Positions 7,752 through 10,468 of a stretch of 10,468 nt of DNA are shown here, piece after piece. How positions within the stretch are numbered: position 1 is the stretch's first letter; every line of letters starts with the position of its first letter. A model generated the notes under the pieces. The model was not told the origin of the DNA. It saw only the letters and a list, made by a program, of their open reading frames with translations, and did no database searches. The DNA is from Euperipatoides rowelli. Lineage: Eukaryota > Onychophora > Udeonychophora > Euonychophora > Peripatopsidae. A program made the translations under genes and the position numbers. The stretch lies in the NCBI GenBank assembly GCA_003024985.2, contig PXIH01S0086547.1. One strand, given 5' to 3'.

Positions 7752-8040
7752 TTTGAACAACAATATATTTTATCTCTCCTGATGTGAAAAACATTAATTC
7801 TCATTTCAGATTAACATATACCTGTGTTATTGATTTGAGATGATGATTATGTCAATAAGATCTTGACTTAAACAGTTTGGTGGTGAAAAAAAGTAATTTT
7901 TGATACCAATACTATATACAAGTATTTAGCCTAATTGTGCATGGGAGGCACGTATGTTTGCCTTAAACTTGGCTCTTTAACTATTTAAGATAATTTTTTA
8001 TAACTTCATGTATCCATCCTGATTCAGCTTGAATACCCCT

Positions 8041-8050
8041 CCCCCCCCCC
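8041..8050. repeat. C10 homopolymer run
   Basis: Ten C in a row, preceded by CCCCT, stand out in otherwise AT-rich sequence. The exact length may be unreliable in an assembly. Confidence 0.8.
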
Positions 8051-8562
8051 TTACCCATACATGAAAATTATAAGGATCCAAAATAGAACAAATATGTGAT
8101 TTTTATGACTAGCTTTTTCTTAGAATATACTGTAATATGGAAGTTAGAAGTACTGGTAGTCCTTTTCTTTTTTAATTAATGCAATGAGAGAAATTTGACA
8201 CTTGGAAATAAATCTGTGTGAAACATATGAAAGCAATAAAACCATCAACAAGTTTTGCATTGTTTAGTATTGTCCATAAAAGGAACACAACAAAAAATAA
8301 AATGTGTTAGAAAAAAAAATTACACATGATTTAGTGAATAAAAGGACATTCTTATCTACATTATTTCACAGTTACTGTATGTACATTGTACAATATCTAT
8401 TTCTGATATGTTTTCTGCTCATCTTTATCTAAACAGTGCAATCAGAATGAATGCTATCAAAAGTTGTTCATCACTATACAGATTCAGTGATCTGAGAAGA
8501 GGTTTTTTTGATTCCACAAATTAGTTTTATCACATTGTTTTTGTCTCCAGAAACTTGACAAT

Positions 8563-8642
8563 GGGACGAGGAAGGGAGAGAGAATAGAGATGAAGTTGAG
8601 AGAGAGAGAGAAGTAAGTTTTTTCTCCTCCTTTCCTTCTTTC
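8563..8642. repeat. Purine-rich tract followed by pyrimidine-rich tract
   Basis: 8563-8615 is almost entirely A and G, including a (GA)n run at 8598-8610. 8618-8642 is entirely C and T (TTTTCTCCTCC then TTTCC and TTCTTTC). The two tracts can pair partly with each other as a long imperfect hairpin. No gene context indicates a role. Confidence 0.7.
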
Positions 8643-8805
8643 AGACCAATCCAATCTTAAATTTTTTAATTGAGTTTCTCACAGCTTTATTTAGTCTACA
8701 ATATAAGTGTGTGTAAGAGATTCAAGCGATTTAAACACTTAAAAGAGATGATAGGAACATCATACACTAATAAGCGGTCAAATGACAATGCAATAGCGTT
8801 GTATA

Positions 8806-8847
8806 AAGGATAACCAATATTCAAATACAAGGATAACCAATATTCAA
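8806..8847. repeat. 23-bp tandem duplication
   Basis: AAGGATAACCAATATTCAA at 8806-8824 recurs exactly at 8829-8847, a period of 23 bases. The exact match implies a recent slippage duplication. The shared period with the minisatellite at 1991-2468 looks like coincidence because the sequences are unrelated. Confidence 0.9.
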
Positions 8848-9411
8848 CGCGATGTAATTGCATCTTACAAAAAGATAACACTTTGATTAAATTTAGAAGA
8901 AAACACCTCTTGTACAGACGCAATTAACTTTGTTAATGTATACTTTAAATAAACAAATAAATTAAATAAAAGGCTTCCATTTAAAAGATTGTCAATTTAT
9001 TTTGTGCAAATCATAATCTATTAACAGTAGATGTCACAATTTACCACTATTATTGTTTGGCATTTTAATCAAATAGTAAATGATTAAGAATCAAAGCAGG
9101 CCGAAAACTTTGCTCAACATAAAGAATTATTACAAAGGGAAATGGTTTCAAACGATCCTATTGTACATAAATTACAAGTGGAGAGCCAGCCTTATATTTC
9201 TTGCTGGTACTTAACACATAAAAATTATTGACCAATCTATCTTTCAAAATTTCTTTCAAAATTTTTTTAAAAAAACATCAAAGCATAATAAAGCTTTAAT
9301 AGAAACAAGATACAATAATTTCTTCACATTCAAACAAAACATTGAACATACAACATATTTGATTTTTCTTATTTCATAATATTCATTATATTGCCTCGGA
9401 TTCCTGGTCCA

Positions 9412-9479
9412 TGGTCGAGTGGTTTATCACTTGTCTTACTAAACCGAAGGCCTATGCTGGGGTGTGTGGGTTCGATCTG
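9412..9479 (+). promoter_or_regulatory. A and B boxes of SINE A
   Basis: The A-box TGGTCGAGTGGT lies at 9412-9423 and the B-box GGTTCGATCTG at 9469-9479. The last bases of the B-box differ from GGTTCGANNCC. This is a decayed internal polymerase III promoter. Confidence 0.7.
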
Positions 9480-9568
9480 CCAGCTAGGGCATTTTTGGAA
9501 CATTTTTTTCCCCTAGCTGTAACAGCTCGCTTTGGGTTTTTACCTAGTACAATACCCTTTACAAATTA

Positions 9569-9580
9569 ATAACCTGTATT
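9569..9580. repeat. Left target-site duplication of SINE B
   Basis: ATAACCTGTATT here matches ATAAACTGTATT at 9889-9900 with one difference. It lies at the junction of the SINE A body and the head of SINE B. Confidence 0.8.
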
Positions 9581-9595
9581 CTTGTCTCGGTTCCA

Positions 9596-9661
9596 TGGTC
9601 AAGCGGATTCTCTTCCGCTTGATGAACCAAGGCATATGCTGAGGTGTACAGGTTCGCGCCT
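9596..9661 (+). promoter_or_regulatory. A and B boxes of SINE B
   Basis: The A-box-like TGGTCAAGCGGA lies at 9596-9607 and the B-box-like GGTTCGCGCCT at 9651-9661, 43 bases apart. Both deviate from the consensus more than in the minus-strand copy. Confidence 0.65.
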
Positions 9662-9831
9662 CGGCTTGGGCAGTTACGGAATGGTTTTTTTCCCTAGCTG
9701 TAACAGCTCGTTTTGGGTTTTTCCAAGTATGCTCGCTGCCCTTGTTAACATCTTAGGAACCTGTTTTTGATGTATTATTGAAATTTTCTGGTGTATTTAG
9801 TTTGATTAACCTCAAAAAAAAAAAAAAATGC

Positions 9832-9857
9832 ATCTCTTCTCCCATTGGAGAGGAGAT
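9832..9857 (+). repeat. 3' terminal hairpin of SINE B
   Basis: ATCTCTTCTCC (9832-9842) pairs with GGAGAGGAGAT (9847-9857) around loop CATT: ten Watson-Crick pairs and one G-U in sense RNA. It precedes a T-rich run that could act as a polymerase III terminator. Confidence 0.8.
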
Positions 9858-9888
9858 TTTTCTTTTTTTTTTAAAAAAAATAATAATA

Positions 9889-9900
9889 ATAAACTGTATT
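9889..9900. repeat. Right target-site duplication of SINE B
   Basis: ATAAACTGTATT repeats 9569-9580 with one mismatch. The SINE A body resumes directly after it. Confidence 0.8.
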
Positions 9901-9938
9901 GTAAATGATCTAATTTGTTAATAATTTTAAAAAAATAC

Positions 9939-9964
9939 ATCTTTTCTCTTTTTGGAGAAGAGAT
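9939..9964 (+). repeat. 3' terminal hairpin of SINE A
   Basis: ATCTTTTCTCT (9939-9949) pairs with GGAGAAGAGAT (9954-9964) around loop TTTT: nine Watson-Crick pairs and two G-U in sense RNA. The arms differ from those of SINE B at three positions, and pairing is kept at all of them. Confidence 0.78.
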
Positions 9965-9970
9965 TTATTA

Positions 9971-10468
9971 CTTATTCACATTTTTTTTTTTTTCAAAAGG
10001 TTTAAGGGGCTTAAAAGATCTGCACGGGAACTATTTTTAGAAACTTTAAATGGTATTTTCTGCACATAAAAAGGGCTTAAAAAAAAAACTGGTTGATGTC
10101 CATGTAACTGGCTTAATTGCTAGTTAACTTCTATGTTTTATCAAGAATATGTAGACTAACAAAATAAACCTTTCCCAGATTGAGTTCATTTCGATTGTAT
10201 ATTTAATTTCTATCTTAATGTTTACTATCGTGTAAAATACCTATAATTTTTTGTACTATATCATTTGTCTCAAACTTTGCTCCAAGTATTGTTTTTAATG
10301 CCCATTTAAATAATTTTCCTTTATCCATTAAAATAAAATTGTCATATTTTATATATTCTTATTTTGATTATAATCGGTCATTAAGAAATCATCCTATTTT
10401 TTACTTTAAATGGCAACTTTATGTGTAATCTTGATTTTTTATTTTATTTATTTATTTTTATAGCATAG
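9971..10468. other. AT-rich sequence, nothing recognised
   Basis: No gene or element signature is visible. An imperfect ATTT simple repeat runs at about 10434-10461, close to the window edge. Confidence 0.6.

Larger units (their letters stand above)
6849..9390. other. Unassigned AT-rich DNA with small local repeats
   Basis: I find no gene, RNA or complete mobile element here. Small structures are listed separately: a short perfect hairpin, three local tandem duplications, a C10 run and a purine/pyrimidine switch. The open minus-strand stretch at about 8696-8923 (75 codons) contains one of the tandem duplications and matches no family I recognise. I treat it as chance. Confidence 0.55.
9581..9888 (+). 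mobile_element. SINE B: inner tRNA-derived SINE inserted into SINE A
   Basis: It starts CTTGTCTCGGTTCCATGGTC. The A-box is TGGTCAAGCGGA (9596-9607), the B-box GGTTCGCGCCT (9651-9661), and the core CCCTAGCTGTAACAGCTCGT onward (9692-9727). A longer body with an A15 run follows, then the hairpin ATCTCTTCTCC/GGAGAGGAGAT (9832-9857), T/A runs and a short (AAT)n end. It is flanked by ATAACCTGTATT (9569-9580) and ATAAACTGTATT (9889-9900), a 12-bp duplication with one mismatch. The ATAA part could also belong to the AAT tail, leaving a secure CTGTATT. An open frame at 9582-9770 runs through the tRNA-like head and core and is not a protein gene. Confidence 0.88.
9391..9970 (+). mobile_element. SINE A: outer tRNA-derived SINE, split by SINE B
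   Basis: The 5' part (9391-9580) has an A-box TGGTCGAGTGGT (9412-9423), a B-box-like GGTTCGATCTG (9469-9479) with 45 bases between them as in the minus-strand copy, and the family core CCCTAGCTGTAACAGCTCGC onward (9511-9550). The 3' part (9901 to about 9970) carries the AT-rich body end and the hairpin ATCTTTTCTCT/GGAGAAGAGAT (9939-9964). When 9581-9900 is removed, the core-to-hairpin distance is about 78 bases. The uninterrupted minus-strand copy has about 80, and shared strings such as ATCTAA and AAAATACATC line up. The true ends are uncertain: the only candidate flanking duplication (CTTATTTCATA at 9368 against CTTATTCACA at 9971) is weak. Confidence 0.88.

Noticed and set aside
8806-8847. 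Relationship between this 23-bp duplication and the 23-bp minisatellite
   Set aside because: The unit sequences are unrelated; only the period is shared.
8696-8923. Minus-strand open frame of 75 codons
   Set aside because: It contains a recent 23-bp slippage duplication, has no recognisable motif, and its length is plausible by chance.
9405-9490. Functional tRNA gene at the tRNA-like heads (also at 5435-5525 and 9590-9670)
   Set aside because: A and B boxes are present, but the acceptor stems do not pair convincingly, the B-boxes of two copies deviate, and each head is joined to the same SINE core and tail. They are SINE heads.
9582-9770. Plus-strand open frame of 62 codons
   Set aside because: It lies wholly in the tRNA-like head and core of SINE B, so it is chance.

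Overview
The window is AT-rich, repeat-laden nuclear DNA of an animal, most likely an invertebrate. The basis is the mix of degraded APE-type LINEs, a tRNA-derived SINE family, a hAT-type DNA transposon and long stretches without open frames. There are no bacterial-style genes, operons or ribosome binding sites. Single ambiguous bases (N) at 857, 6299 and 6689 suggest a draft assembly. I cannot place the phylum from the sequence alone. No intact host gene was found; every protein-like signal belongs to a decayed transposable element.

Layout: 1-1965 holds no recognisable gene, only AT-rich DNA with two poly-T tracts near 1650-1700. 1991-2468 is a diverged 23-bp minisatellite of about 21 units. 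2548-2986 is a 439-bp non-autonomous hAT-type element with imperfect terminal inverted repeats and a perfect 8-bp target duplication (GTCTATAT). About 3410-6420, minus strand, is a long LINE remnant with endonuclease, reverse transcriptase, C-terminal domain and an AT-rich simple-repeat tail. It is broken by many frameshifts and by a same-orientation SINE at 5241-5525. 6461-6848, minus strand, is the 3' end of a second, different LINE, with coding remnant, 3' UTR, stem-loop and (AAT)n tail. 6849-9390 is unassigned AT-rich DNA with small local duplications and low-complexity tracts. 9391 to about 9970 is a SINE-inside-SINE nest. 9971-10468 holds nothing recognisable.

The three SINE copies share one architecture: a tRNA-like head with A and B boxes spaced as in a class II (Leu/Ser-like) tRNA, a conserved core of about 40 bp, a variable AT-rich body, and a 3' hairpin built on ATCTCTTCTCC/GGAGAAGAGAT. 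The nest is resolved by a 12-bp near-identical duplication flanking the inner copy, and by the outer copy regaining normal spacing once the inner copy is removed. This SINE family is the most informative content of the window. The order of events that can be read is: the long LINE first, a SINE into it later, and SINE B into SINE A.
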